From a virus, in the IMG/VR virus record IMGVR_UViG_3300025307_000067, positions 1-53,390 of that record: 53,390 bases of DNA; one strand, written 5' to 3'. Below, piece after piece: positions 7,997 to 16,184 of this stretch. The position numbers were made by a program, and so were the translations under genes. Each line of letters starts with the position of its first letter. The stretch's first letter is position 1. The notes under the pieces were generated by a model, which was not told the DNA's origin, made no database searches, and saw only the letters and a program-made list of their open reading frames with translations.

Positions 7997-8196
7997 TTTA
8001 GCCCTCCTTTCTCCTTTGATTTAGGCAACTTAGGGTTAAATCCGCTACATTCATAGCATGGTACCGCTGACCAATTAGCTTTCGCAGTTAGATCCAAGCA
8101 ATTATCATAGTGGGTGCAATTCCTTCTCTCGTGCTTCCTGGTTTTATTTCCATGACACTTCCCCATCCTTTTGGGTTTTTCTTTTAATCTCGACAT
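7984..8196 (-). CDS. small Cys/His-rich protein
   Basis: 70 residues, strongly basic at both ends. Cysteines and histidines (CHGNKTRKHERRNCTHYDNC ... CYEC) could bind one or two zinc ions. Its 3' end overlaps the promoter box of the initiator operon. Function unknown; a nucleic-acid-binding role is plausible only from composition. Confidence 0.6.
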   Translation of the reverse strand: MSRLKEKPKRMGKCHGNKTRKHERRNCTHYDNCLDLTAKANWSAVPCYECSGFNPKLPKSKEKGGLNFIL

Positions 8197-8203
8197 TCCA
8201 TAC

Positions 8204-8434
8204 TCACCTCATTATAGGTAGGCCTTCGCCTCGTAGGAATCTCACCAGGCGAGTGGGATACACCCTCCACTCACCGCCTATCTTAACCCCTAATGATAAT
8301 CCATCAACCTCATACCTCCTAAACCAGTTCAGTAAAGTGGCGTCCGAACACTGGCACGCCTCTCGTAGTTTTAGGTCAAGATCAATCATTGGGATTGGGA
8401 GTTCGTCATCATCGAGAATTGGTTTTTCTGTCAT
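8204..8434 (-). CDS. small helix-turn-helix DNA-binding protein
   Basis: 76 residues starting MTEKPILDDDELP. Start at 8434 overlaps the upstream stop (TAATG); a GTG four codons earlier is the alternative. LKLREACQCSDATLLNWFRRYEV followed by GGEWRVYPTRLVRFLRG fits an excisionase/HTH_17-like fold. Probably a regulator, target unknown. Confidence 0.62.
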   Translation of the reverse strand: MTEKPILDDDELPIPMIDLDLKLREACQCSDATLLNWFRRYEVDGLSLGVKIGGEWRVYPTRLVRFLRGEGLPIMR

Positions 8435-8952
8435 TATGGATACCACTTGATCGTACTCATAGAACCACCACCAGTAGTGGGAACAGTATTAATCACTGCC
8501 CTCCCCGGGTAAAAGTGCCCACCCGCAGTATAGGATGGGTATGGGGTGGCCCCAGCAGCACACACGGCACCCACTCCGGCAGTAATCAGAGCGACCGTCC
8601 CGACCGCATACATTCGCTTTTCTTCTGAGTTTTCGACTTTGATATTAGAGACAATCCTATTAACATCGAAATAGATATCCACTATTCGATTACGGATAGT
8701 CTGCTTCTGGGTGAGATCCAGCAAAGGTAAGTAACACAAGGCAGGAATGATCCGATCATTCCCAATATATCGCCAGGGATTGACATAAAGGTTTTCTGGT
8801 TCACCTAGCAGGTACAGGATTTGCACACTGGTTGTTACACCTATCTCGATGTTATCTTGGAAAGAGGCACTCATAATCTTCTGATTGCCAGTGCCAGTGG
8901 AGGCGCAGCCAAAAAGAAGTAAAACAAACAAACAGGTTCCGATTGATTTCAT
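8434..8952 (-). CDS. predicted lipoprotein, BamE/SmpA-like segment
   Basis: 172 residues with a lipoprotein signal peptide ending LLFGC (acylated Cys at residue 16). Residues about 36-65 (IEIGVTTSVQILYLLGEPENLYVNPWRYIG) follow the BamE/SmpA pattern of gly-met-thr-x-x-x-val, LGEP and a Trp-Tyr pair. A later hydrophobic AVGTVALITAGVGAVCAAGA stretch may be membrane-associated. Phage lipoproteins of this kind often act in superinfection exclusion or lysis; neither can be shown here. Confidence 0.68.
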   Translation of the reverse strand: MKSIGTCLFVLLLFGCASTGTGNQKIMSASFQDNIEIGVTTSVQILYLLGEPENLYVNPWRYIGNDRIIPALCYLPLLDLTQKQTIRNRIVDIYFDVNRIVSNIKVENSEEKRMYAVGTVALITAGVGAVCAAGATPYPSYTAGGHFYPGRAVINTVPTTGGGSMSTIKWYP

Positions 8953-8961
8953 TACCTCTCC

Positions 8962-9351
8962 TTACTTCTCTGGAAATGGTGGTAGTGGTAGAGGAAGATT
9001 TCCTCTTGCTTTATTTCCTTGAACCAACATCTCCAACTGTTGAAAGATTAAGACAGCTTCATCCAAGTCTCCAAGTATTATAGCCTTAGCCATAACCTTA
9101 ATGAGGGTGTTGTATTTTATGGTTATGGGGAGTTCATCCCAAGAAATTGTAATCTCTCCTCCCAAAACTTCCTGTAAAATCTCTACTGTAAAGGCAAACG
9201 GCAGAAACTTCTCTCCTCGACTCTCAACAGGCTCATGCCAATCAACCACCCGTATTGGAGTTGACAAATCCGGATGATCAATGGTGAGTAAAGTGAGAAT
9301 AGTAGGAGCTTCTCGTAACGCTTTCTTGAATTTTTTTGAGATTTGTTTCAT
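8962..9351 (-). CDS. hypothetical protein, DUF1833-like opening
   Basis: 129 residues. The opening FKKALREAPTILTLLTIDHPDLSTPIRVVDW, then SRGEKFLPFAF, recalls the DUF1833 phage protein family often found in tail regions, but the C-terminus diverges. Lies between two lipoprotein genes. Role uncertain. Confidence 0.55.
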   Translation of the reverse strand: MKQISKKFKKALREAPTILTLLTIDHPDLSTPIRVVDWHEPVESRGEKFLPFAFTVEILQEVLGGEITISWDELPITIKYNTLIKVMAKAIILGDLDEAVLIFQQLEMLVQGNKARGNLPLPLPPFPEK

Positions 9352-9358
9352 GATTTGT

Positions 9359-9592
9359 TCACTTGACCTCCTTCATGTCGGTGTAACCCATCATCTTGGC
9401 GGCCTCGATGGCCTTTTTCTGCTGCTGCTCAGCATTGATTGCGGCCATGACTCCTGCCATGCCCCATCCCCATGAACTGTGAGAAACATAGACACACTTG
9501 CCGGTTTCAGGGTTGGTCATAATGACGTTCATGGGTGTGGTTGCGCATCCAAAACAAAACAACATTGCTGCGATAATCATGATAGTTTTCAT
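9359..9592 (-). CDS. small predicted lipoprotein
   Basis: 77 residues with a signal peptide and lipobox LFCFGC. The mature part is short, with a glycine/tryptophan-rich stretch (SSWGWGMAGVMAAI) and a charged C-terminal helix. AGGAG precedes the ATG. Could be an exclusion or spanin-like component; no specific match. Confidence 0.65.
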   Translation of the reverse strand: MKTIMIIAAMLFCFGCATTPMNVIMTNPETGKCVYVSHSSWGWGMAGVMAAINAEQQQKKAIEAAKMMGYTDMKEVK

Positions 9593-9593
9593 C

Positions 9594-10484
9594 TTAATTC
9601 TCCTTTAGAAGTTCATTTTTGAGAGCATCTGCCTCACTCTGGTCCATGCTTCCAGGATCGCCTTTATCAAGAATCACATTCTCTGCTATCACTCCAACTC
9701 CAGACAAGGTCTTGCAAGCCTTTTCTGCCTGGGCTTGGGCTTCTGGCTCTCCGTCGTAAACAAAGAATACCTGTTCATACTTGGATAGAATCAGAAGCTG
9801 GGATTGGGTAAACTTAACTCCGAATGTCCCGGCAGTGTCGTCTCCGAACCTCCATACGTCTGTCACCCCCTCTACCACGAGAATAGATTGACCTCGGCAA
9901 TTATCAAGATTGTACAGGATCTTCTTGTGGCTAACTTCCTCGACATCTGGGCTGGCAGATTTATATTTTAGCTCTGCCTTGCCGGTTATGTCCCTGGCTT
10001 GCCAGCTTACCATCCGGCCTTGGTAGAAGATAGGAATGACAATCCTGTGAGGTAGATGACCAGCGGGTCCAGTGCCTAAGAGATTATATTTAGTTTCCAA
10101 AATCTCTGGATCAAAGTGCCGTCTGCGTAGATATTCTTTGTGTCTCATTTCCATCTTTTTGGTGCCCATTGGCAGTTTTAATTGACCAGTAGATTTCCTG
10201 GTTTTCAGTATTGGAATAATTGGCCGGAAATTTATTTCATATTGTATTCTCCTTTGACAAGCGACATGGTAGGGTACTCGTTCCAGAGCCATGATGATAT
10301 TTTCTATCGAATGGTTCCGGCAGCGCCAGCAGGAGTAGTAATCTTCTGGAGAAAAACCTCCGTGAAATGAAGGGTCGTTACAAAAAGGACATTTGATATT
10401 GATCCAACCATCGCTAACATTTTTTCCGCTGGTAATAAAAGAAATATTTCTGTCACGGAGATAAGATATGGTATCGAAGGTCAT
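9594..10484 (-). CDS. DNA primase (zinc-ribbon plus TOPRIM)
   Basis: 296 residues. An N-terminal zinc ribbon (CPFC ... CWRC, about residues 32-55) recognises template DNA in DnaG-type and T7-type primases. The TOPRIM core follows with ILVVEGVTDVWRFG (invariant Glu) and FFVYDGEPEAQ (DxE-like acidic pair). It lacks a helicase domain, so it should work with the DnaB-like helicase at 2516-4042. HRIVIPIFYQGRMVSWQARDI matches the strand block just before TOPRIM in this family. Confidence 0.88.
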   Translation of the reverse strand: MTFDTISYLRDRNISFITSGKNVSDGWINIKCPFCNDPSFHGGFSPEDYYSCWRCRNHSIENIIMALERVPYHVACQRRIQYEINFRPIIPILKTRKSTGQLKLPMGTKKMEMRHKEYLRRRHFDPEILETKYNLLGTGPAGHLPHRIVIPIFYQGRMVSWQARDITGKAELKYKSASPDVEEVSHKKILYNLDNCRGQSILVVEGVTDVWRFGDDTAGTFGVKFTQSQLLILSKYEQVFFVYDGEPEAQAQAEKACKTLSGVGVIAENVILDKGDPGSMDQSEADALKNELLKEN

Positions 10485-10497
10485 ATGATTTTTTCCT

Positions 10498-11211
10498 TCA
10501 ATCTTTGTAGGGGACTCTTACTGGTTTGTTTTTTAGTTTTCTTCTAACCCAAGATTCTTTTATCTTCTTTTTGGCTTCTTCAGTATGTTGTTTGCCATAG
10601 AAATGGTTTTTCTCTCCTTTATGAGCCTCACTGTTCTTCCTTCGAGCTTCTTCTGAAGGAGCCTTATTATAGTTAGGATTCTTATTTCCTAATTTACCTT
10701 GCCTAATCTTTTCAATAGTTTTTGGAGTATGTTTTACCCCTTTATTCCAAGAAATTCTTCCTTTCCTTGCTTTACTTAAATTTTTTCGATGATCTTCTGA
10801 AAAAATCCTATTTTTGTAAAGTTGTCTTAGTTTTTGTTTGAACTCATCAGAACATATATGACCGCCGGATCCTTCTCCTCCATTCGTCATATTGGCAAGA
10901 ATACCTGTTCCATTATCGTGACGTCCATACAACTCTATAGCAGCCCTTTCGATATCAAAAGCGTCTTGTTCTGAAAGATTGTCAAGAAATATCTCTTCAG
11001 TGAAATCCAAACCCGACTTCCAAAGAGCGTGAATGATAGCTATTTTATATATTTTTCTTCCTGATTTATGCAATAGCTGCTGAGCTTCTTTTCGATGACA
11101 TTCATATCTATGATTTTGCCCCTTACCTACATAGAATGGGCAGGCCAGATTTGAATCTTCTGGGTCTTCCTTATCTGGCCTGCGCAGGTAGTAAATATAA
11201 AATCTCGTCAA
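10498..11211 (-). CDS. GIY-YIG homing endonuclease with NUMOD3-type repeats
   Basis: 237 residues from a TTG start at 11211 that overlaps the stop of the HTH gene. The nuclease domain (about 1-110) shows FYIYYLRRPDKED, PFYVGKG and the catalytic-region glutamate in NMTNGGEGSGG. The rest is a chain of basic NUMOD3-like repeats (FSEDHRKNLSKARKG, HTPKTIEKIRQGKLG, HTEEAKKKI) that bind DNA. It ends KPVRVPYKD. The start was set by comparison with its paralogue at 52795, which begins MNIFYVYYLRRPDKED. A frame opening 180 nt earlier only re-reads the HTH gene out of frame. Confidence 0.85.
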   Translation of the reverse strand: MTRFYIYYLRRPDKEDPEDSNLACPFYVGKGQNHRYECHRKEAQQLLHKSGRKIYKIAIIHALWKSGLDFTEEIFLDNLSEQDAFDIERAAIELYGRHDNGTGILANMTNGGEGSGGHICSDEFKQKLRQLYKNRIFSEDHRKNLSKARKGRISWNKGVKHTPKTIEKIRQGKLGNKNPNYNKAPSEEARRKNSEAHKGEKNHFYGKQHTEEAKKKIKESWVRRKLKNKPVRVPYKD

Positions 11212-11378
11212 GTTTTCTTTCCTGGAATCCGATTCCAAACCGCTTTGGTTAAGTCCTCCTGTTTTATCAACCATATTGGGCCGTATTTCTTGGCCTGGAT
11301 CTTGCCAGATTGGATCAATTGATGAATCCTGCCTGGAGTTAGGCTCAGTTTCTCCGCCGCTTGCCGTGTGGTTAACAT
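11208..11378 (-). CDS. HTH_17/excisionase-like DNA-binding protein
   Basis: 56 residues found by translating the region directly. MLTTRQAAEKLSLTPGRIHQ, then LIQSGKIQAKKYGPIWLI, is the classic HTH_17 pattern of Xis-like proteins. It lies just downstream of the palindromic promoter at 11395-11435, which suggests autoregulation, and its stop overlaps the GIY-YIG start, which suggests a coupled two-gene mobile unit. Confidence 0.82.
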   Translation of the reverse strand: MLTTRQAAEKLSLTPGRIHQLIQSGKIQAKKYGPIWLIKQEDLTKAVWNRIPGKKT

Positions 11379-11394
11379 TTTTAGTCCTCATATT

Positions 11395-11435
11395 AACTAT
11401 TATATATGGATATAATAGTTATACCAAGAATAAAA
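11395..11435 (-). promoter_or_regulatory. bipartite promoter overlapped by an 11-bp palindrome (operator)
   Basis: TTTTATTCTTGG, 19 nt, TATAAT on the minus strand. The -10 and spacer coincide with a perfect inverted repeat: AACTATTATAT (11395-11405), four bases, then its complement (11410-11420). This is the expected layout of an autoregulatory site for the HTH protein starting at 11378. Confidence 0.65.
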
Positions 11436-11452
11436 TTACAGAATCAAACATA

Positions 11453-11677
11453 TCAGTTTGCTTTTTCGCAGTGACTTAAACAAACATGAAAGGTTTTGGT
11501 TCCTTGAGAGCCATGGAGATCTCCATGGTGGATGAGATTATTACAACCAAACACTGAGCAAGGAGTAGGTAATGGTCCATAAATGATATGACGGCGGATT
11601 TTAACCATTTTCCAATATCCAGTTCCAAAGATATTGGAATTAGTCCTTGCGGTGTCTCCTCTTTTTAGTTCGTTCAT
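11453..11677 (-). CDS. small Cys-containing protein
   Basis: 74 residues starting MNELKRGDTART; chosen because GGAGG lies about 7 nt before the ATG at 11677. CSVFGCNNLIHHG and CLSHC give a CxxxxC / CxxxC arrangement, possibly zinc-binding. Function unknown. Confidence 0.62.
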   Translation of the reverse strand: MNELKRGDTARTNSNIFGTGYWKMVKIRRHIIYGPLPTPCSVFGCNNLIHHGDLHGSQGTKTFHVCLSHCEKAN

Positions 11678-11919
11678 TATATCCCTCCTTTCCAGATTAA
11701 TACCTGACCTTTGCCGAGGCCAATGCCGATTCCATACTTGGAAAAACAAATAGTACACATATTGGCCCAGATACCAGTTATGGTTTTACCGTCCACTAAG
11801 GAGATGGGATTTGGGCAAAGATCGCAGCATTCTCGAATAGCAGTCAATACTGCTTTATCTGGTACTGCCAGCCCTTGCTCAAACAAATTTAAGGCTTCTC
11901 TGACTTGCTCTTTACTCAT
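11677..11919 (-). CDS. small zinc-ribbon-like protein
   Basis: 80 residues starting MSKEQVREALNLFEQG; the start overlaps the end of the upstream gene. CDLCPNP and CTIC make two CxxC pairs. It ends in a glycine-rich GIGIGLGKGQVLIWKG tail. Function unknown. Confidence 0.6.
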   Translation of the reverse strand: MSKEQVREALNLFEQGLAVPDKAVLTAIRECCDLCPNPISLVDGKTITGIWANMCTICFSKYGIGIGLGKGQVLIWKGGI

Positions 11920-12541
11920 AGGGCACCCGATTTTTGATAGTGACCGGCGTGAGTCCTCTCTTGACGATTCGCTCCAGATCTTCCCCGGTTTCATCACCTT
12001 TGACCACATATTCAACTGCGGTCGGGCGGAAGATTGAGAAGATGGCAGAAATATCTTTCTTTCCCTCGATTGGTTCGCGGATATCAGGATGGCTTATGGT
12101 AACAATTTCAGTGAGCACCTTCCTATGAGCCAATAACACCCAAGTCTCACCTAGTTTGAAATCTTTGGGGACTGCCCCGATGCGCCGACTGATACCCATC
12201 TCTCTGGCCTCTTGGAGAAAAATTTCTGGAGTCGGATAGAATTTCTCACCGATCCAGATAAGCCCGGCCTTACCAATTTGTCCAAAGTCATTCAATGGGC
12301 ATTTACATTGAGGGGCATCTGAGTGGAGCCCTGGACCATTGGGAAAGAACAATCTATCAGCATCTACCCACGTCCAAGCTCTGGCGGGTCGAATACCGGC
12401 ACCACAGCACGGACATACCGTGAGGGCAAATGGAAGTTTACAACAGTTTTGTCCAGTTGGTGGCCCAATTAGATATAAGCCACCCGGCTTGCGATATCCG
12501 CAGCCTCGTTTGCCCTCAATCTGGGTTTCGATTTTAATCAT
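11912..12541 (-). CDS. Cys-rich protein of unknown function
   Basis: 209 residues. The N-terminal half has several CxxC-type pairs (CPCCGAG, CKCPL) consistent with zinc binding. The C-terminal half (about 120-209) looks like a separate alpha/beta domain. It ends NRVPYE, one of the recurring R-[IVL]-P-Y tails. The start overlaps the upstream stop (ATGA). No known family recognised. Confidence 0.7.
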   Translation of the reverse strand: MIKIETQIEGKRGCGYRKPGGLYLIGPPTGQNCCKLPFALTVCPCCGAGIRPARAWTWVDADRLFFPNGPGLHSDAPQCKCPLNDFGQIGKAGLIWIGEKFYPTPEIFLQEAREMGISRRIGAVPKDFKLGETWVLLAHRKVLTEIVTISHPDIREPIEGKKDISAIFSIFRPTAVEYVVKGDETGEDLERIVKRGLTPVTIKNRVPYE

Positions 12542-13062
12542 ACATTTCTCCTCGCTGTTTTGGCCATATCACCAAGAATATCTTTGACCTTTGACAATCT
12601 GTCCAAGTTTTTAGTTAGGTCCAGGAGTCCTACTTTGAGGCCAGGAATAGCATCCTGGAGTTTACATAGGGAGTCGACGACCTTATTGAGATGGTCCAGC
12701 CAGTAGCCAGGCTCTGCTGGAGAATTACTCGATGTAAGGCCAAAATCATTTTTCAATTTCTTTATAGCTTTTTCTCCAGCTTTGGCATTTGCTTCTACTG
12801 CTGGACAAGGAAAACGAACAGGGAGAAATTCTTTGTCGGTTGAGATAAATTTCTTTCTCTTGTCTATGAATCCGACAAATTTGACGTACCCTTCCTTCAC
12901 CAGTTCGGAGATTGCTCTCGATACGGAAGAAATATCCATTCTATCCTCGAATAGAGCTTCCCAGATATCAGTCGGTCCAGCGCCTTCTGGATGTTGCATG
13001 AGAACTAGGTTTAAAGCGGTGTAAACCTCTTCCTGTAATTCTTGTGATATTTTTCTTGTCAT
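12538..13062 (-). CDS. winged-helix protein
   Basis: 174 residues from the ATG at 13062, which has GGGAGGA at good spacing and a TGATG overlap with the gene before. An N-terminal winged helix (ALNLVLMQHPEG ... GPTDIWEAL ... SSVSRAISELVKEGYVKFVG) is followed by a helical C-terminal half with heptad-like leucines. Probably a DNA-binding regulator or replication accessory factor. Confidence 0.66.
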   Translation of the reverse strand: MTRKISQELQEEVYTALNLVLMQHPEGAGPTDIWEALFEDRMDISSVSRAISELVKEGYVKFVGFIDKRKKFISTDKEFLPVRFPCPAVEANAKAGEKAIKKLKNDFGLTSSNSPAEPGYWLDHLNKVVDSLCKLQDAIPGLKVGLLDLTKNLDRLSKVKDILGDMAKTARRNV

Positions 13063-13214
13063 CACCATGTCCTCCCAAACATCCAGCCAAACAATGCTCC
13101 GATGGCCAGACAGAAAGTTACTTCAATTCCCCAGATTATCCAGACCTTGCGGTTGGCTTGCTTGGCTTCTGGGCTGAGTCTGGATTTCCTGATTTCTTTC
13201 CAGTTGTTGGTCAT
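13062..13214 (-). CDS. 50-residue single-pass membrane protein
   Basis: Starts MTNNWKEIRKSRLS after an AGGAG ribosome site; longer readings are out-of-frame with the neighbour. A basic N-terminus is followed by one membrane helix (about 27-46, VWIIWGIEVTFCLAIGALFGW). Function unknown. Confidence 0.62.
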   Translation of the reverse strand: MTNNWKEIRKSRLSPEAKQANRKVWIIWGIEVTFCLAIGALFGWMFGRTW

Positions 13215-13230
13215 GATAATTCTCCTTTTT

Positions 13231-13479
13231 TTAATATTTAAGCATAATTTGGAAGAATTCTTGGGGTAGACAGAGATCTCCATCAAACATATTCTCCGAG
13301 GCTTCTTTCACATTATCAAGAAACGCCTTTCTTAACCAGCGCGCCATCTTTCTCTTCTCCCGGTTTGATTCCCGACGGATTTGTAATTGAGAGCGAAGAT
13401 GTATCTCAAGTTCATCTGGACTGAAAACACTAGGAAATCCAGTCCACTTCTCAGCAATTTGGTTAAGTCGAGATTTCAT
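13231..13479 (-). CDS. small charged protein
   Basis: 82 residues, rich in Arg, Glu and Lys, predicted helical. The start overlaps the helicase stop (ATGA) after AAGGAGAGG, so it is translated with the helicase. No recognisable motif. Confidence 0.65.
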   Translation of the reverse strand: MKSRLNQIAEKWTGFPSVFSPDELEIHLRSQLQIRRESNREKRKMARWLRKAFLDNVKEASENMFDGDLCLPQEFFQIMLKY

Positions 13480-16184
13480 TTCCTCTCCTTTTTCATTTTC
13501 TTGAGCAGTTCGCCCAGGATGGAATGTTTCTCAACTTCCTTGCCGTCGAGGACCTGGCTTAACACCTCAGCCTTTTCATCGAGCATAACGGCGATGTCTT
13601 CCTCAATGGTGTCCTCGGCTACCAGATAATAGACGTTAACGGTTTCTTCCTGGCCGATACGATGGGCGCGGTCCTCTGCCTGCTGGTGCTCGCCGGGCGT
13701 CCATCCCATTTCTACGAACGCTACGTGGGTAGCAGCGGTCAACGTGATACCTACGCCGGCAGCTTTCGTGTTGCCAACAAAGACCTTAATATCGGGGTCG
13801 GTTTGGAAATCGTCAACAGCCTTTTGACGTTGCTCCTGATTTTCCTTACCAGTGAGGCGAACCGCCTGCTTACCAAACTCGGCCATCAAAGCATCCACCA
13901 TCCAATGATGTACGGCAAACACGATGATCTTTTCATCCTGGTCTACAACGTCTCTGATCCAGGAGAGAGCGGATTGGAGCTTGCCACGGGCCGCCAGCTG
14001 CTTGAGTTTGCCAATGGCCACTAAAGCCTCTGCCGCAGACGCTCTCTCCGCCGCTTCTACACCTTCGGTACGCTCTAACCAACCCAGGAAGTCACGGACC
14101 GCTTCATTATACTCACTGCGGTTTTCCAACTCAAGAGGAACTACCGATCTGATTTTAGCCGGGAGGTCCTTGAGAACGTCCTTCTTGAGGCGGCGGATCA
14201 TTAAGGTCTTGGTGAGGATCTGGTGGAGTTCCTCAGTGTTGCTGGCACCAGAGTAATCCATGGCAAATCCATTAAACTTCGGAGCGCAGAACTTGTTGGC
14301 AAACTTGAACCAAGACGGAAACACCGTCGGATTCACTATGCTGATCGCATTGTAGAATTCGATGGGTCTATTGACAATAGGAGTACCGGACATAGCGATC
14401 ACATGCGGTACGCCTTTGGCCAGATCGCGAACGGCGAGCGTCCGTTGAGCCTTATTGTTTTTGACATAGTGGCTCTCATCAATGACCACCGCCTTAGGGT
14501 TGAGTTTCTTGAGGATCGGATTCCACTTTTTCAAGATGTCGTAATTGATGATGATCACGGAGACGGCTGGCAAAGCCAACTCTTGGCCATTGCCATTTGG
14601 GCTGCCAGACAGGATCATAACGGTTTCTTGTGAACGATCCATCCACTTGTAAGCCTCCCGCCGCCAATTCAGTTTCAAGCTGGCGGGGACTACGATAACT
14701 GCGGGTCTGGCTTCGGGATGGATTCTCAGCCATGCCAGGGTGATAATAGTTTTACCCAAGCCCATTTCATGTGCAACTAACGCTCTCCCTTGTCGACTTT
14801 CAAGGAAGTCAACGCTTTCTTTTTGAAAGGAGAATAGTTTTTCAAAGCCTGGTGGATTTTGGCTTAGTGCTTTAAGCGTAGAACAGTCCAGCCAAGGGCT
14901 TCCAATACTTTGGTTTTCTTGGCGTCTGTGATTTTGCTCTCCTTGCTGTTGTGGAGCCCACTGTCCACTTCTATTGCCACCATCGCGATCGGATCTGCGA
15001 AGTCGACTTTGTAGACAGTCGCGGCACTCGGGAAGGAAGCAATCACTGATTTGGTTTTCACCGGATATTCTCGGATGAACCCCTGCTCCCTCAGAAGACT
15101 GTCCAGATAACCGATAATGTCTGTCATTTCCTGTCCGTTGCCTCCCCGGAAATTCACTCCGTGTTTCTTTCTGGCCATCTCCAATCCCTTGAGATGTTTG
15201 CCCCTGACTTCTGGACGATGCATTGCTTCTTTGGTGGCTTTGGACACCTTCTCTCTCCAGGCTTCGTCTTGGGCATTCTCTATTAACTTCTCTCGGACTT
15301 TGGCCCTGACATCTGGGGTTCTCCCCTTTTCGAGGTTCTTTTTGTTCGATTCGTCTCTCACTTTGCTCGGCTTTCTGACGTAAACTCCCTTCGGCATTTT
15401 TCCTACCCCCATGGTTTTTAATTTCATTATATAATGGGCATAGGGAAAAATAAAGAATATTATTTATCTCTCCAGGTTTGTGCCCTTCCAGGTAGTTTTT
15501 CAGGTTGTCGTCCTGAGTGAACTGCCACTTCTCCAGGAGTTCCATGAGCTGGATGCTGGCGGGCACTTCCCAGAAGAACTTGTCAGGGTTCCAATGTCGG
15601 CTTGGGCAATCTTTGACTTCCTCTTTGATGGTTTCAAAATCTCTGTCTTTACGGTCCCAAAACAGCCGAATTTTTTCGTCCTCGAGCCATGCCGTCCTGG
15701 GCCGTAATGCTGGCGCAGCCATGGGCTCAGGCGCTTGAGCGCCGAGGTTTTTAATCCGTTCGAGGTCCTTAATATAGACCCTGGCTTGGGGGAGGATAGA
15801 CATCACCCGATTCAGGATTTCTTTACTGGCCGGGACGGACCAAAGGCGGGACCCGGTGAAGTCAAAGTTCCAACCTTGGATAGCCTTGATTTCTTTTCTG
15901 ATCGAACCGTCCTCATCGAACTTGAAACGGACGACGAAACGGTCGCCTTTGGCGTTTAGGGAAACGATGCTGGGGCCGTCATTCATGGCCGCAGCAATGA
16001 GGTTCGGGTCCATCTCCATATTGAGGCGAGCCAATTCTTGCTGGCAGATACCCCAATGGTTGGAGCATTCAGGCCCAATGCCTGCAGCGTAACTGTCTGG
16101 ATGGGTAAGTTCTCTGCCGCACCGCCTGCAGAAAACGTCCGGTCGCCTGTCAAGCGTTTCTATGACGGCTTTATCGGGGTTCAT
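13476..16184 (-). CDS. SNF2/HARP-like helicase interrupted by an in-frame insertion carrying a homing endonuclease gene
   Basis: 902 codons. An N-terminal zinc motif (CRRCGREL) and HARP-like repeats run to about residue 235. The SNF2 motor occupies about 447-902, with LFSFQKESVDFL, Walker A HEMGLGKT, Walker B VIDESHY, SGTPIVN, and the C-terminal GVGITLTAATHVAF and AEDRAHRIGQ motifs. Between them, 15470-14847 (624 nt, 208 codons) reads as Gln/Arg/Ser-rich sequence unlike either side because the endonuclease gene is encoded there in another frame. Both junctions end in a Pro-Gly pair, so the uninterrupted protein probably read KPG-FEKLF. The product is a motor with a 208-residue disordered linker or two separately translated halves. 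Confidence 0.82.
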   Translation of the reverse strand: MNPDKAVIETLDRRPDVFCRRCGRELTHPDSYAAGIGPECSNHWGICQQELARLNMEMDPNLIAAAMNDGPSIVSLNAKGDRFVVRFKFDEDGSIRKEIKAIQGWNFDFTGSRLWSVPASKEILNRVMSILPQARVYIKDLERIKNLGAQAPEPMAAPALRPRTAWLEDEKIRLFWDRKDRDFETIKEEVKDCPSRHWNPDKFFWEVPASIQLMELLEKWQFTQDDNLKNYLEGHKPGEINNILYFSLCPLYNEIKNHGGRKNAEGSLRQKAEQSERRIEQKEPRKGENPRCQGQSPREVNRECPRRSLEREGVQSHQRSNASSRSQGQTSQGIGDGQKETRSEFPGRQRTGNDRHYRLSGQSSEGAGVHPRISGENQISDCFLPECRDCLQSRLRRSDRDGGNRSGQWAPQQQGEQNHRRQENQSIGSPWLDCSTLKALSQNPPGFEKLFSFQKESVDFLESRQGRALVAHEMGLGKTIITLAWLRIHPEARPAVIVVPASLKLNWRREAYKWMDRSQETVMILSGSPNGNGQELALPAVSVIIINYDILKKWNPILKKLNPKAVVIDESHYVKNNKAQRTLAVRDLAKGVPHVIAMSGTPIVNRPIEFYNAISIVNPTVFPSWFKFANKFCAPKFNGFAMDYSGASNTEELHQILTKTLMIRRLKKDVLKDLPAKIRSVVPLELENRSEYNEAVRDFLGWLERTEGVEAAERASAAEALVAIGKLKQLAARGKLQSALSWIRDVVDQDEKIIVFAVHHWMVDALMAEFGKQAVRLTGKENQEQRQKAVDDFQTDPDIKVFVGNTKAAGVGITLTAATHVAFVEMGWTPGEHQQAEDRAHRIGQEETVNVYYLVAEDTIEEDIAVMLDEKAEVLSQVLDGKEVEKHSILGELLKKMKKERK
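14864..15397 (-). CDS. EDxHD/Vsr-like homing endonuclease nested in the helicase gene
   Basis: 177 residues starting MPKGVYVRKPSKV. The nested promoter predicts a transcript start near 15419, so the ATG at 15397 (AGGA upstream) is preferred over frames opening at 15427. Basic NUMOD-like segments (VREKLIENAQDEAWREKVSKA, HRPEVRGKHLKGLEMARKKHG) precede a nuclease core with VDFADP, IEVDSGLH and KKTKVLEALGWTVLRLKH, the E-x-D-x-x-x-H arrangement of Vsr/EDxHD homing enzymes. It occupies nearly the whole insertion, leaving no room for a group I intron core. Confidence 0.82.
   Translation of the reverse strand: MPKGVYVRKPSKVRDESNKKNLEKGRTPDVRAKVREKLIENAQDEAWREKVSKATKEAMHRPEVRGKHLKGLEMARKKHGVNFRGGNGQEMTDIIGYLDSLLREQGFIREYPVKTKSVIASFPSAATVYKVDFADPIAMVAIEVDSGLHNSKESKITDAKKTKVLEALGWTVLRLKH
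15426..15462 (-). promoter_or_regulatory. bipartite promoter of the nested endonuclease gene
   Basis: ATATTCTTTA, 19 nt, TATAAT on the minus strand, inside the helicase frame. Same spacing as the other five copies; the -35-side box differs at its last base. Confidence 0.65.

Noticed and set aside
8434-8952. True BamE outer-membrane assembly protein
   Set aside because: Only one segment resembles BamE/SmpA. The second half is unlike it, and a phage has no obvious need for it, so it is listed as a lipoprotein with a similar segment.
14847-15470. Group I intron or intein in the helicase gene
   Set aside because: The endonuclease gene and its promoter fill the insertion, leaving about 70 nt, too little for an intron core. 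The frame carries no intein splice motifs.
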